A DNA stretch of 64,000 nt, taken from NCBI GenBank assembly GCA_015680685.1, contig MNCI01030091.1, positions 2,011 through 66,010 on the forward strand, read 5' to 3'. Below are positions 22,930-36,262 of this stretch, in pieces. Within the stretch, counting starts at the first letter, position 1. Every line of letters begins with the position of its first letter. Source of the stretch: Gnetum montanum. Taxonomy: Eukaryota; Streptophyta; Gnetopsida; Gnetales; Gnetaceae. Below the pieces are notes generated by a model, which was not told where the DNA came from, did no database searches, and saw only the letters and a list, made by a program, of their open reading frames with translations. The translations under genes were made by a program, and so were the position numbers.

Positions 22930-23770
22930 TGATGAGTGACAAGGTACTCCTACATTTGACCATACTAATCACAAGCATTCATGCATGATCTGGTCAAATT
23001 TTGTGGACTTTGTAGTTTCCAGTGCACTAGTGAACCTTGCCTTAAGATCATTCATTTTCTTCCCAATTACACTTGTGACGTACGCTAGTATGGTTGAGTG
23101 TAATTGAGGCATATGATTTTTATCATTTTGTATTTTATGGTTTTAGTGTTTAAAGGGAGATAAGAGTAATTGGATTAATAATTTAATTTAACTAATTAAA
23201 TAGTATCTAAGAAGTCCTAACATAACCATTTGGTCCCACTTTCCACACATGTCCTTAACCCACGTATCCACTACTAGTTTACCAAGTGCTATGCTACTAG
23301 GTATACTAAGCAATAATGCTAATGGGATTACCAAGCAAATATGTGTTATGCTCGAAGCAGTCATACTTATGTGTTTAATCTATCTAGCTTATCTCACTTA
23401 ATTACTTCATTAGCTTAATTACAGAAAAATATTGAATAAATAATTGAAAAAATTAAATGCACAAATGAGACATTTAAGCTATCTAGAATGTTGTAAGGTT
23501 TATTAAGAAGTTCATCTATATTACTGCACACACTATTATGCTTAGGTACAATAATGCTTGAATAAAGATCCATACACTCAATGACTCCTACTGTGGGCAC
23601 TTAGGAAAAATATTCTAACTTTCAAATGAAAAAACTATAAGAGCTCTGCTACTGCTATGAAAAATTAATTAACTGATGCCATAAATGCACTTGGAGAGCT
23701 TGTATTTATAAACTAAACTAGATCCCTGCATCGACGGGGCCTAGTTGATGCAACAAATAAAAATTCATCA
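22930..23770 (-). repeat. Left LTR of D1 (3' LTR)
   Basis: 841 bp from tgatgagtgacaagg to aaaaattcatca. Reversed TATA box TATTTATA is at 23703-23710. The conserved U5-side block lies at 22930-23040 (minus-strand gtacctcgcc-type end decayed to gtaccttgtc), and the U3 has a 'gacggggcctagttgatgc' repeat. Confidence 0.9.
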
Positions 23771-23781
23771 TACCCCCATGA
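23771..23781 (-). promoter_or_regulatory. 3' polypurine tract of D1
   Basis: tacccccatga, that is TCATGGGGGTA on the minus strand, touching the LTR. Confidence 0.85.
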
Positions 23782-23989
23782 ATGAATGAAAACTCATCCT
23801 CAAGTTCTTTACAAAATTGGAAGGCATGAGATTATTAACTAATTCTAACATAATAAAAAATAAGACAAAATGGATATCACAATTGAGTGCCTAGTGTATG
23901 AACCAATACATTAACCAACACATTACAAAAATTATGGTATTCATGACACAAAATTGAACACCATGACATGGCTCTTAAAAATTGGACAA

Positions 23990-26873
23990 CACATTCTTTG
24001 GTGATATGAAGTTGATGGAGAAGATTTAATATTCCTAGGTGATGGTAGATCCTAAGGTTTTAAAGAACCTTCACTAGCTTCAAGCACGTGTGGTGGAAAA
24101 GGTGGTTAAGACTATCCTGTTGTTGTTGCTACTTTAGGTGGAAGGAGAAAAGCATTTAATAATGCCTTTTTTTTCTCTTCTTTTCTCTTAGGATCATTCA
24201 TGGTCCATGTGGCTTTATCGATGTGGGCTAGGGTTGGAACATCCTAAGCACAAGGCAAAATAGGAAAGAGCTCCTTCACATTGAAAAACTAGGCTGCAAA
24301 TTGCTTGTGCTCAACGTCAAATGCTCGAAGTGTGTCATGCAGTGCCTAGTAGTTATTCATTTTTTTGGATAGGTTCTCTGTGAATAATCTTTGGTTGGTG
24401 AATTTTACCTTGTGAACCTTAAGTTTAGCATTCATAACTACAAGCTTCTACTTGGTGTCTATATGAGTCTTGAACTTAGCCTCATACAACAAGTATGAGC
24501 TAGCCACTTGATTTTCTAGTTCAAATCATGACCATCAAGCAATTAGCATTTCCAAGTTTGCATAACAAGTATTGGACAACTCATCTCCTCAATCTATAAC
24601 TCCTTCACATAAATTTTTACCTTGTTGTAGGCATTAATCCCATCAATGATGGGTTTCCATACTTCTTTGGTTTGTTGAAGTTGCTAGAGGGTCTCATTAA
24701 CTTTTTCCTTCACTAATTGGATATGTTTTTTATTCACCTCCTTTTGTAGGCAAACCTAGTCTTTGTAATGATTTATAAATTTCTTGAATTTCAAAGCCTT
24801 GTTCTTCCAAGTGGCAATTTCAATAGTTATCTTCTAGTGTAAGTTGTGGACCACCTTCATAGAGAGGTTACGATTCTCCACTGCTAATCACCTCAATTCA
24901 ATGTTTTCCTTGGCAAGCTACTCCTACTATTGATGGATAAATTATTCCAACTATTATTTTTGCACATCAATGTTCCACAAGTGATGGTTTTCAATGATCA
25001 AGGTTTCATTTTCTTCGTAAGTCTACATCAAGTCCTTCCATACTGAATGAGTTGCAACTTCTACTATGGACTAATTAAAGACCACTATTACCATTTCTTC
25101 GTCAACCTCTTATGATATTCACGAAGTTGTTGAAAAGCTTCATCTCACGTCAATGTAGGGTTGATGAGAGCAGGGTTAGCAATTCAAGCATGTAATTCAA
25201 CAACTTCCATAGCCAAGCATTGATTATGTGCTTGAGCTATTTTAAGTTGCCATTCCAAGATGAGGAAATTTCCCTTTGCCTCTAGCAGCTCTAACTAGGT
25301 TGTAGTGATGGTATCTAGAAAGTCAAAGATATTCAAAATTGGTTGCCCAGTTCCCACGAGTTAGTCTAGAAATTCCTCATGCTAGAATTCACTTAATCTT
25401 TTGCTGATTATTCTTATAGATACCTACATATCTCTTAGTGTAGAAACATCTAGTTCAGGCACCGTAGATGCATTTAATGCCTTAATGATTCTATTAGTAA
25501 CAATCTGTGTAGCTATCTCTTGCCCCTGGTACTACATCACCAAGACAGTTGTCTCATCACCCTCATTCAAGTGCATCCAAAAGGAAGCAGCATTCCTAGA
25601 AATTTTTGGGAATAGATGGTACTAAGAGAGAGACACCATCACCTCTCACACACTTGGATTTGACCTTGCAGGAAACTATGTTCATTGGGTAGATAGCATT
25701 AATCCACCTCTCTCCATCTAGTTGATTGTATTAGCCACTTCTCTAAGGTGACTCGTGATCGATCTATACATAGATGGATCTCCACCACTAGTTCCTACCT
25801 ACTACTCTTGTTGTTGCAAGAGCTAATCTTGGAATTTTTTCATGTAGTTAACCACAATGTTAGCCTCTAATGTTTTCTCATGAGTAGGTGGTAGAGGTGG
25901 TTGTTGCTAATCCTCTTCTATAGTCATGGTAGGTGTCTTATATTTCATCATTTTATCCCACAAAGCAATGAGAGCATGTCTAAGTGTATCATTTGCATAG
26001 TAGAATATCCCTACCCTTTTGCATAATTTTCTAATCAAGAAAGGGAAGGGCAAGGTTTTTCTTCCACATTCATTCTCTTTAAAGCACTTTACTATTTATA
26101 GATATATTAGTTGTGGAATGGTTTGCTGGAAATTTTCTACTTAGAGTGATGCATGCTCAGGCAAAGAAGGTTATCACCTTACTGTGCCTCACCATTGGAT
26201 TGAGGTGGTAGGTCATTATTTTAAAATATACTTGCTCTACCAGTGTGAGTGTGCCAAACTCTTTGTGATCAACCCCATAACATCGTCACATCCACTCCTT
26301 TGCTCTAGGGTTGCCTTGTGTTGACAACTCTTCCAATTGTATTTCTACATTTGGTAGCCCAAGGACCTATGCAATGGGCTCCACTAAGTAGAACACTTGG
26401 ATGTTCTTTATTTTCATAATGGATCCTGCTTTCTTATTATTCCAAAAGAGATACATTTCTCCCATGTATCACTCCCCATTGGAAGTGATGATTGGCCACA
26501 CCGGAGAAGCTTGTAGCTAAGTTCTAACATCTTCTGAAGCCCATTCAAGGAATGGTCTAAAATTCAATTCTTGGAGAACTGAACATTGAACCTCACTATT
26601 TCCAATTATGTCAAGATAGGCCTATGTGAGTGTGACTTCCAATCTAGGTACAAGGCCAAGCACTTTTCCTTGCTATGAATGTTTAGATGTGGCTACTTCT
26701 TCAAGAATATATTAGATAGATTCCACCTTGGCCTTGTCATTGAGAGATCTTGTTGCATGGGTTGCCTCAGCTTATTCTTTCCCATGTCCTTGTTGGCTCC
26801 TTCCTCCTTTAGGTTGCTTTTCCTTTAGTTGCAATGGTCCTTCCTCTTGTCATCTCTTTGGTCTTAGTGCCAT
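23990..26873 (-). pseudogene. D1: long additional 3' ORF (aORF), coiled-coil
   Basis: Minus-strand coding relic of about 950 codons between integrase and the 3' LTR. It starts at 26873 with MALRPKR, preceded by tgattacat (compare tgattacag/taattgcag before the aORFs of C and B1). The N-terminal third has a folded-domain look shared with D2 (60300-60975) and B1 (48840-49450): a 'K..T.F' stretch, then 'LPF.LK..C' and 'YY.ND..RHALI' motifs. The remainder is Glu/Lys/Leu-rich and probably coiled-coil. I do not recognise a catalytic motif. Position corresponds to the envelope-like or unknown ORF of Athila-type elements. Numerous stops and frameshifts. Confidence 0.6.
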
Positions 26874-27143
26874 ATGTAATCACACATAACAATGGATTAG
26901 TAATTATTTTGTAACTCAAAATGATTGGAATACCTTATCCCATAAGGGAGTTTCATTTGGCTAAGGTATGATTATGGCTTAATCGATTAGATATTTAATT
27001 CTTAATTTAATATTTGGTTTACTGAAGTTTTTGGAAAGGTTAAATTCTTCAAAGATTAATAAATTAATAGCATTTACATCTTAACCCTTTGGGGAGTTAG
27101 GAAATTTTTTTAAAAAAAATTCATCAAAACCCTTGGTGTTTTC

Positions 27144-27442
27144 TACCCCCATAACTAAGAGCTTACCTTCGGCAATTGTAGAATCAAAGAATGCGGTGAT
27201 TTGGATAAATGGTGCATGAGTTAGAGGCTTGGGAAGATTTTGGGCTCTAAAAAATTGCAAAAACTCCTTGGGCATTATGGATCAAATTTGAATAATGCTA
27301 AGTGTTCAATGGTATCTATAGTATTTTTGTATTGTGTTAATGGGGCCTCATTGACGAGGCCTTGTTGATGTAGTTAGCTATGTTGATGGGGCCTCATTGA
27401 CGAGGCCTTGTTGATGTAGTTAGCTATGTTGATGGGGCCTCG
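27144..27442 (-). promoter_or_regulatory. D1 internal U3-like tandem repeat plus polypurine-like motif
   Basis: A 46-bp unit (tgttgatggggcctcattga...) repeats 2.3 times at 27335-27442 and resembles the U3 repeats of the D-family LTRs (gggcctcatcgatagggcc). In minus-strand order it is followed by TTATGGGGGTA (27154-27144) and then by the aORF start at 26873. B1 has the same order of U3-like sequence, polypurine-like motif and aORF. Confidence 0.5.
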
Positions 27443-29084
27443 TCAAAACAATGGTTGATCATTATTGACTTTCATTTACTTCCATTGACTAAGTCAAATC
27501 TTGAAAATTACAAAGAATTTTTGAATGAAATTAGGGTCAAATGGAAGCCCAAAAAACCATGAACATGATGAAGATGTGAGAAGAGGATGTTGAACTCTCA
27601 AAAAATAAGAAAACTAGGAACAATGGTAAGAATGGGATGGAAAATGAGAATTCAAGGAGCACAAAGTGGTGTGCACAATGGAATATGTGAAAGATAGAAT
27701 TGTAACAATGTCAAAGGTAAGGGACTTAACTAACCAAACTAAGAGATATGCAAGTAGGTCCTCCCGATAGCAAGCTCATGCCCTTGTTTCCCTTGCATAA
27801 CCACAACCCAAGGGTTCGTGGGCCCCATAGTTGATTAATAGTCATGAAAAGTTAAGGATCAACCAAAAAGAATCTATCCAAGAATTTTAACACATCAGAC
27901 TAAGACATCAAGCATAACATAGAAACTAGTAGTGAGGTGAGTTATGGTAGCAGAGATGGATGACAAAGAAGGTGAGATAGAATCCCAAATTCAGGTCATA
28001 AGAAGTCCCTTGTGGAATATGTGTTTAAATGACCTAAGAAGATCCATCCTTAGTCTAGACAAAAACCAACCTTTTTTAGTGACTTCACATCCTCACTCCA
28101 AGACCGATTGACCCACTTAAGACACAAGAGTCCCCCCAAAAAACAACCACCATTCCATAAAGAGAAGAAAAGGGAAGTAGAAAGTAAGAAAGGGCCTTAG
28201 TTAGAGGGGACCTTCAAGCATGGGTACATGTCTTTCTAGTCCCAAAACCAGTGCTTGTAGTCCATCGTATTTGTCTAAGGGGTGTTCTTTGAATTCCCAT
28301 CATGTTTTTTATTTTTTGGATTTTTGGATGGGACCCACACCATGCAAATACTTATTCATTTATTATGTCTAAGGTGTGTGCTTTGAATTCCCATCATCAT
28401 CATTTTTTTTTTTGAATTTTGGATGGGAACCATACCATGCAAAGACTTTATTTGACTTCCTATTAGTGGTTGGAATGAAATGGTAAGAAGTCCATGAAAA
28501 AAACTCAAGCACTCAACCAAGTAGAAGAGTACAAAGAGTATTGAGTCCTCTCGAAGTCACATCGTTTACAAATCTTTGAATCTTTCCCAATTTTGGAACT
28601 ACCAAGGTCACCAATGAATTAAAAAAAATTTAATGGAAGGGATCTTAAATTCTTAGAACAAGGAAAACCATAGAGTTATTGGATGGAAAAATGACATGGA
28701 CTCGCTACTTATTCCATGAAAAATAAACCATGTCATAGTCATTAGACATTAGAATTCAAAAATAGAAACCCAACATCAACAATCACAACATTAAGCACAA
28801 GCCATCATTAGTAAACAACAATAGTGGCACTATGTCCTATGGCAATAAAGCACTTTTATTAGCAAAAATTATCAAAATTCACACTTAAACAAAACAAATT
28901 AAAATATATAAGAAAGTGTAAAATAATCAAGAAAAGTTCAAAGGTACTAACAATGGTGAAAAATTGGGAAAATTTTGAAAATCAAAAATTTGTAAAATAA
29001 ATAACTTGTAAAATAAAAAACATGAAAGAAAAGTAGAAAACCTAAAAATCCATATGGATTATTAGCACAAAAGGCCATCTCTAC
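27443..29084. other. D1 spacer between pol and aORF
   Basis: No supported coding sequence. It contains the untranslated blocks shared with C (54865-56500) and G. An imperfect duplication of about 100 bp is centred on 'gaattcccatcat...ccatgcaaa' (copies near 28274 and 28369), and the same duplication is found in C (about 55440-55620). Homopolymer runs of T are frequent. Confidence 0.6.
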
Positions 29085-31345
29085 CATGACTAAGTTGGAA
29101 GGAGGAGATTTGAAAAATGGAATGTGGTTATCCATCTATTAAGGTGGTAGTTGCACTAGCTTGTCTTGGGTCAAAGAAAGATTTTACTTGTTGGATGTTG
29201 ACTAATTGCTTTTGATTTGGGATTTTAGGCTTTTAAATCAACATGGCCCTAGAGGAAAAGGTTTTATTGATTATATAAGGTCCCTCTCACAATGTTTAAA
29301 ATTTTTTCTTCTACGGTGCATGTGTGGGGCTCCAATAGAGAACCTTATCTTCTAGTTAAAGCTTTACTTTTCATATTTTGAGGTCATGACGTTACTTGTT
29401 GAATGCCTTGTGCACCTCATTTAGAGATAGGGCCACTAATTAATTTTCATCTAGCACATTCAGGTTGGTCAATCTTTCTTTCTGTGCTAGACTTAGGTCA
29501 AGGTCTAGATCACAGGCTATTGAGAGTTACAGAGCTTGAACTGGATTGGAAGTGTTGGAAGTTTTCCATACACTAACTCATAGGGAGAGTAGCCAATAGG
29601 GAGTTTCCATGTTGAGCAATAGGCCTAGAGGGCATCATTAATTTTGGTTCTATAGTCTCTTCTATATTTGCTTATGGTTCTTATTAAGATCTTTGTGATC
29701 TCCTAGTTAGTTACCTCATCTTAACCATTGGCTTGGGGGTGGTAGGATGTTGTTAATTTATGTTAAACTCCTAAGCATTGTATCAAATTTCTAAAAGTGG
29801 CACCTATGAAATGAGTTCCATTGTCAAAAATTAGTGTATGTGGCACCTCAAACCTATTTACAATATTTTGTTGTATAAATCTAGCAACAGTGGATGATGT
29901 ACAATCAATAATAGTTGCTGCTTTTTCCCATTTCATGCAATAGTTGACTGCTATGATGATATATGTCTTTTCTTTGGACATGGGTGTCATGGGATCCATG
30001 AAGTCAATGCCCCATATGTCAAAAGGTTCTAGTGGTTGAATCTGCTATTGGGAACCTTTCATTCGAGCGGTCATCCCACTGTATCATTGACAATGTTCAC
30101 AAGATCAGAAAAACTGATGGGCATCCCTAAAAATTATAGGGCAATAGTATCTTGCCATTAGGATTATTATGTCCATGAATCTCCTTACATAGTGGCCACC
30201 ACAAGGCCCTTTGTGATCATCCTAGAGAATGCATAGTTGATCTCCATTAGGGACACCCCAATGAATCAAGCCATCATCACACACCTTATAGAGGTGTCCA
30301 TTGATTTCCATAAAGTATTTGGCCTAATGTAGATATTTTTTCTTCTTTCTAAAATAAAGATCTTATGGAATCTTCTGTGTGAGAAGGTAGATGAGGATGT
30401 CATTGTACCATGTTGTTTCTATAGGCATTTGGTCATTGATTACTCTTGTAAAGAGGAGTTTGTCTAGAAACTAATTAGAGATTGGACTTTCCTCTTCTTT
30501 GTTATCCCATCTAAAGTGAGATAGGTGGTCAATGATCACATTTTAGGTTCCTTTTCAATCTACCATTGTGAGATCAAATTCCTGCAATATCACAAGCCAT
30601 CATATGATGTGGTCCATGTGTATCGAGACTTTGTAGCTAAGCACATAGTGCCTGAAATTTTCAACAACATACACCATTACCATTAGTTTTTTCTCCATAG
30701 TGATGTAATTTAATTGTTCTTCTACAATGCTTTAACTTGCATAGTGTATGTAGTGTGGACATTTTTTATCATCCAACTATGTGAGCATAGCTCCCAAGGT
30801 GTAGCTAGATGCATCCATCATGATGTGGAAGGGTCTAGACCAGTATGGTACCCATAGGATTGGTGTTTCTATGAGTTTCTCCTTTAACTATTGGAATGCA
30901 CGTCCACATTTCTTAGTCTAGATGAAAGGTGCATCCTTCTTTGTAAGCTCTACCAATGATTTTGGGATCTCAGAGAAATTCTCTATGAATAATTGGTAGT
31001 AGCCAATGTGTCCAAGGAATGGTCTAACATCTTTGATTGTTTCTAGTTGACATGTAATTCCTTGGATGTTCCTTATCTTTTCTAGGTCTATCTCAATCCC
31101 TTTTTGTGAAATTTTGTGGCCAAATATAATTCCTTCTTAGATCATGAGATGGATCTTTTGCTAGATTAGCCACAAATTTGTTTCAACACATCTCTACAGT
31201 ACTTGCTCAAGGTGATCCAAGGTTTGCTCAAATGTAGCTCCATAAGTGGAGAAGTCATCCATTAAGACTTCCACACCAACATTGATCTGCTATTGGAAAA
31301 TACTAAGGAGTAGGCATTGAAAGATGACTGGCCTTGATCCAATCA
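29085..31345 (-). pseudogene. pol: D1: partial RT, RNase H and integrase
   Basis: Minus-strand pol. RT begins only at the C-terminal palm: PVIFQCLLLSIF, then VLMDDFSTYGATFEQTLDHL with the F-M-D-D type active site as LMDD. Connection motifs follow (GHKIS, PFLGHIGYYQLFIENFSEI). RNase H: RPFHIMMDASSYTLGAML, YITMEKKLMVMVYVVENFRHYVL. Integrase has a His/Cys zinc region (HYVRRFM, SCEHCQ near 30120) and a core at 29999-29763 with WGIDFMDPMTP, FDNGTHF and DEVTN, so the three acidic catalytic residues are retained. A frame of 78 codons is open there. The N-terminal RT and protease are deleted and joined to gag at about 31345. Confidence 0.85.
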
Positions 31346-33957
31346 AAAATAGCATGATTTAGCATAATAGTGTAGATTTGAGATGGTGTTTGATTTGAAG
31401 GATACTCAAAGGTATTTGGTGCAGAGGATGAGAGTGTTGGAGATGCAGGATGATCAACCATACTAGGTTGTGAGGATTGGAGAGGACTACTAGGTTAGAA
31501 GAAGGATCTTTTTCTAGATTGACTATTCGAACCACTCAATCAGAAAGGTGATTATGAATGTATAGCCCTCATAGCATTTTGTTGTTGTGGATATGGAGGA
31601 ATCTCATCCTACATGGTTGGAGCAGGAGGTAACTATGTAGAGGATGGAGGGAGATTTGTAGATGGATGTGGAGGATGGTATGGATATGGGTTCTCCCCTC
31701 GATTGGATGGTGAATGTGTTTGGTGATACTCTGGAGGGTAATAGTGATGCTGAAATGAGGCATGACTTGTAGAACTTCTTGGAGAAACTAATTGCTAAAC
31801 ATAGTACCCATATGGATCTAATTTCATGTAAGGGTACTACTACCTTGGTGATGGCATTTCCCACAATTGTGCTTGGTGCCATTGCTAGTATTGGTCATAT
31901 GTTTGTGGAGGAGCTCCACTTGGATAATAAGCTTGTGGTTGCTGGTGGAACTGCCTTGGATTACCTTGAAGATAAGGCAATCATCTAGGTGCTTGCCTAC
32001 ATGCTAAATGCAGATTCAATGTGTACATCCTAGACTCTTGTAAATTTGAAACCATGGGGCAACAACCCTTTGGATATTCATATTGACAAATGTCACAACA
32101 AATATCATCCTCAAAGTCTATCTCCACAACTTCCTCTACTATAGTAGCTTTGCTTGACCTCTTTGGTAGGCATATTCAACTTCTTTTTTCCTCTTGCAAT
32201 TATAATCACTATTTTTCTCTTTGGATTCTTCAGCAATCTTTATAGCATCTTGGAATTTTTCATCCACAAAGTCCCATAATTTATCAACCTTTTTCGAGAT
32301 ATCAAAAATATATTTTTGAATAGGCAAGGTTTTTTTGTTCATCACTTCATCAAGTGGTCACTCCTCCTCATGATAAAATTAGACCTCCCATTCCCTAATG
32401 GTCCGATTCCTATTATACTCTTTTACACTTTACTTTTTCTGAAACTTACCTTCTTCTTTTTCTACCTATTATATCAGCCTTTGAATCTGATTAGCTCTTA
32501 GTTTAGATAGTCTCCCTTGGGCATGCACCCCAAGAGTTCTTCTAGTTTCTACTTTGAGCACCCATCTATGATGTTGCAAAGTTGTTCCCTCTGAGAATAA
32601 CCATGGCCAAGTCATCAATGTAAGAGTGAATAGTATTTATCCATGGTGGCATACAAGGGTTCATATGTTCCCTATTCCTAGCTTTGAATTTTCCTTTTTA
32701 GATTAGACACTCTAGAGTATGTTTGGTATTTGTCATCAAATAGCTCTAACATGGTACTCCATCAGTGAATAGATTCTAGTTCCAAGGATCAATACTAGCT
32801 TTCAACTTTCTTGATGAGTATCCTAGAGAAGAGCTTGAGTTTCTATCATTCATTTTCTATGTCTTGTAAGGCATAGGCATCATGGAAATCTTGTAGATGT
32901 GTTTGTGGATTAGAGTTTTATTTCCCCCTCAAATCTTGGGATATTATTCATGTCTAATAACTTGATTCGACTATTTTTCATATGCCTGGTTGGAATTCTA
33001 ACTACCTCTACAATGTTAAGCACACTTATAGTTACCAACAGAGGTTCTTCATCATGATTTTTTTGATGATGTCAATGATGGTTCTTGCCACCTCTATGTT
33101 CTTGATGGCCTTGACAATCATTGTTGTCCCATTGATCACCTTCATCATGATTATTTCAGCAACAACTTCCATGAGAGTCAAAAGATGAAGAGGAACGTTG
33201 GGAATTAGATGAAGAGGATGGAGAGGAAGGTGGACTACCATTGCCACGATGGTGTCCACCACTATGATTCTGCTCATTATGGAAACCATCCTTAGATCCC
33301 TTGCTATTATTATGTTTTCTCAAGTCCTTGCCTTGACCATCACTTTTTTCCAAACCTATTTTATGAATAGTTGATTGCAGGTTCAAGGTCACATCCACAT
33401 TACTAATAATAAGGGATGGAGAACCTTCATGTTGAGGACCTTTAGGAGGAGGATCCTCATTGTCATCTTGGTTTAGTAGGAACAAGGGATTACAAAATTA
33501 TTTTCCCTTTGTAAACTCATGGTACTTCTCCTAGTGTTGATCTTACCTACATTATGTTTTAGTGGGATGATAATCCCAAGTGTCATAACCATCCAAAAAA
33601 AAGATTTAGAATGCCTAACTTCTTAAGAGTTTAAGCAACATCCCAAATATAGATCAATTGGGGGGCAAAATGATGTTGCCCTCCATATCACACCATCACA
33701 ACTATTCATCCTAATGTAGGATGAAGGGGAAGTCCAGTACATACTCATCTAGATGAGTATATACCACTTTGTGCTCTTGTGGGACCAATAGTTTAACATC
33801 TTCGCACTTGTGAGAAGAATATATTTTGTAAAACAAATAAAATTATCAATGTACTTAGTAGTTTATATGTCATTGAGAGTGATGTTGACCTTGAGTTTGT
33901 CCAATGATATAAATAATATTTACTAATCCTAAATAGCACATGTTTCAACAAACAAAG
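31346..33957 (-). pseudogene. gag: D1: Gag polyprotein
   Basis: Minus strand from near the primer site. A Ser-rich run (PPSSPSSSSNSQRSSSS, about 33240-33170) follows a charged N-terminus (open stretch 33485-33156). The Gag core near 32960-32560 includes MNNIPRFEG and the DAYALQDIEN type motif. A conserved stretch with KLWDFVDEKFQDAIKIAEESK (32345-32139) leads to the zinc-knuckle-like CDICQYEYPKGCCP near 32105-32060, followed by a Gln/Pro/Tyr/His-rich tail to about 31400. Order and composition match C's Gag (41720-43585). Stops throughout; the 3' end is fused to mid-RT. Confidence 0.75.
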
Positions 33958-33975
33958 TCCTTGGCAATGGTGCTA
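33958..33975 (-). promoter_or_regulatory. Primer-binding site of D1
   Basis: Plus-strand tccttggcaatggtgcta is the reverse complement of TAGCACCATTGCCAAGGA, the family site with C-to-T/G-to-A changes. It is one base inside the right LTR. Confidence 0.85.
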
Positions 33976-33976
33976 A

Positions 33977-34876
33977 TGATGAGCAATGAGGTACCCTTAT
34001 GTCTAACCATATGAATCACAAGCATTCATGTGCTATCCAATCAAATTCCATGGACTTTGTAGTTTTCAATGCACTAGTCTTCTAGAAAGTGAATCTTGCC
34101 TTAAGGTCATTTGTTGTCTTCCCAACTACACTTGTGATGTATGCTAGTATGTTTAAGTGTAATTGAGGCATCTAATTTTTATCATTTTGTATTTTATGGT
34201 TTTGGTGTTTAAACGGAGATAAGAGTAATTGGATTAACTAATTTAATTTAACTAATTAACAAGTACCTAAGCAGTCCTAACATAAGCATCTAGTCCCACT
34301 TTCTGCACACATCCTAAACCCACGTATCCATTACTAGGTTACCAAGTGCTACCCTACTAGGTATACCAAGAAATAATGCTACTGGGATTACCAAGTGAAT
34401 ACGTGTTATGCTTGAAGCTGTCATACTTTTGTGTTTATTGTATCTATCTTATCTTGCTTAATTACTTCATTAGCTTAATGATGGGAAAATATTGAATAAA
34501 TAATTAAAAACATTAAATGCATAAATGAGACATTTAAGCTATCCAAAATGATTCAAGGTATATTAAGAAGTTTGTCTTTATTGCCACACACACTATTGTG
34601 CTTAGGTGTAATAATTCTTGAATAAAGATTTGTACACTCAATGACTCCTACTACGAGCACTCAAGAAAAATATTCTAACTTTCAAATGAACAAACTACAA
34701 GAGCTCCACTACAGCTATGAAAATTTGATCAACTAATGTCATAAATGTGACTAGAGAGCTTGTATTTATAGACCACACCAGACCCCTGCATCAATGAGGC
34801 TTAATTGATGCAATTGACTACATCAACAGGGCCTCATCGATAGGGCCTAGTCAACGTGACAAACAAGAATTCATCA
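33977..34876 (-). repeat. Right LTR of D1 (5' LTR)
   Basis: 900 bp, tgatgagcaatgaggtaccc to aagaattcatca. TATTTATA at 34763-34770, and a U3 cluster of 'catcaacagggcctcatcgatagggcc' type repeats at 34790-34860. Co-linear with 22930-23770. The 59-bp length difference lies partly in the U3 repeats. Confidence 0.9.
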
Positions 34877-34881
34877 ACTAC

Positions 34882-36262
34882 CAATGAAGGTGTTCAACTC
34901 TTGTTCAACCTCAAACTCATCTTTCTCTTCTAGCTAATCCTCTAAGCTAATTCCCTTACTAAACTTATCAACCTCTATGAGTTGTATGAGTATTCACGCA
35001 TAAAAGTCTATGATGGGAACTTAGTCATAGGAGGATGAAATGTATTCTTTCCCATCCTGACATATGATTTTGAACTAACGCTTAGCATCAGATTTGGAGC
35101 ATGATATCAAAAGATTGACTTATATCTTGGAACAAAGCAAGTTATATAATTTCTCATTGATTACCATGAAATCTAGGTTTTTTCCTCTTTGCCTAAGTGA
35201 TTTTATTCATTCTATGACTATAGGGTCTTTTGGGTAATAGATATGAACTGCATCTTGGCTAGATACCATGTTATGGTTAATTAGCTAAAAATACATGATT
35301 ATGGTAGTGAAAATACATGGTTATGATGGTAGTATGGTTAATTAGCTAAAAATACATGATTATGATGGTGAAAATTACTTTAAAAGGTGGAAAAAGCTCA
35401 TACTCCAAAAATTGGAATTTTAAAAATAGTTGAACAAAGAAAACATGGATGATAACAAGTTACTTACTATAAATAGTAAGTGGCTGCCAAATGGGGTATG
35501 CCCCCTTACTAAAGATGGTAAAAGGTGGTATCAAACTACACTCACTCTTGGCTTCTTAGCTAGAAGAAAATGATAAAGATGGTCAAAATAAGTCACTTAC
35601 TATAAATGATAACTGGGGGTTAAAGGGGGTTATACCCCTTTACCAAAAATGAAAAGGCGAAAACCTCTACACTGGCTTAGCCCTTACTTCTACGCTAGCT
35701 TTCTAGTTGCTTAAACACTGGGTATGGCTAGAAGGAAAGAAGGGGGTGAGATGGGGGGAACTTATACTTTTCTAATATTGGAGGAGAGGGGGTTTACTTT
35801 TTGGAAATGAAACCAAAGTAAAAACTTTGATTTTTCCAAAAGTATGTTTTTTAAGAGATTGGCAATGTTGACCTTACTGGAAAAAATTCATGGCAAGGGG
35901 TTTGGGTGGTTCAAGGAGGTAGCACCCTTCCTAGCTTGGGGGATGGGGGGTAGGGGTGGTGTTGTGCTGGGCATAATATCCTTCCTAACTAGCTTTAAAA
36001 ATTTCTAGCAACTACTGTGAAATTTTTCCAAAACCCAAACATCCATGCTAGCATTGTTGTGAAATTTTTATAGCAAGGGTTATGAGGTTTTGGCAAGACA
36101 CCAATGCTAGCTTTAAAATTTCTAGTAACTTCTATGAAATTTTCTAAAACCCAAATTTCCTACAACCTTAATGTTGGGTTTTGGTGGTAGGGAGGTTGAT
36201 TTGTAGTATTGGTTTTGTGGTAGAAAAAATTGAAAAAAAGGTTTATATGTAGAACTTGGATA
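34882..36262 (-). other. F 5' region (leader and probable Gag N-terminus)
   Basis: Minus-strand protein-like sequence from about 35273 (MVSSQDAVHIYYPKDP) to 34890, ending in an acidic stretch (LEEKDEFEVEQELNT), with several stops. It is probably the N-terminal part of F's Gag region, now cut off by D1. 35270-36262 is leader sequence with a 59-bp spaced duplication (ggttaattagctaaaaatac at 35276 and 35335) and 'cttactataaa' blocks. No gene is seen in the leader. Confidence 0.4.

Larger units (their letters stand above)
22930..34876 (-). mobile_element. Element D1: Athila-like LTR retrotransposon, complete ends
   Basis: An 11.9-kb minus-strand element with LTRs 22930-23770 and 33977-34876. It has a perfect 5-bp target duplication actac (22925-22929 and 34877-34881), a primer site next to the right LTR and a polypurine tract next to the left LTR. 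In reading order (right to left) it carries gag, RT (5' part deleted), RNase H, integrase, a spacer with a U3-like tandem repeat and internal polypurine-like motif, and a long additional ORF. All frames are decayed. It is inserted in the Gag/5' region of element F. Confidence 0.92.

Noticed and set aside
33032-33289. Met/Ile-rich frame opposite a His/Asp/Ser-rich region
   Set aside because: Out-of-frame reading of D1's low-complexity Gag N-terminus.
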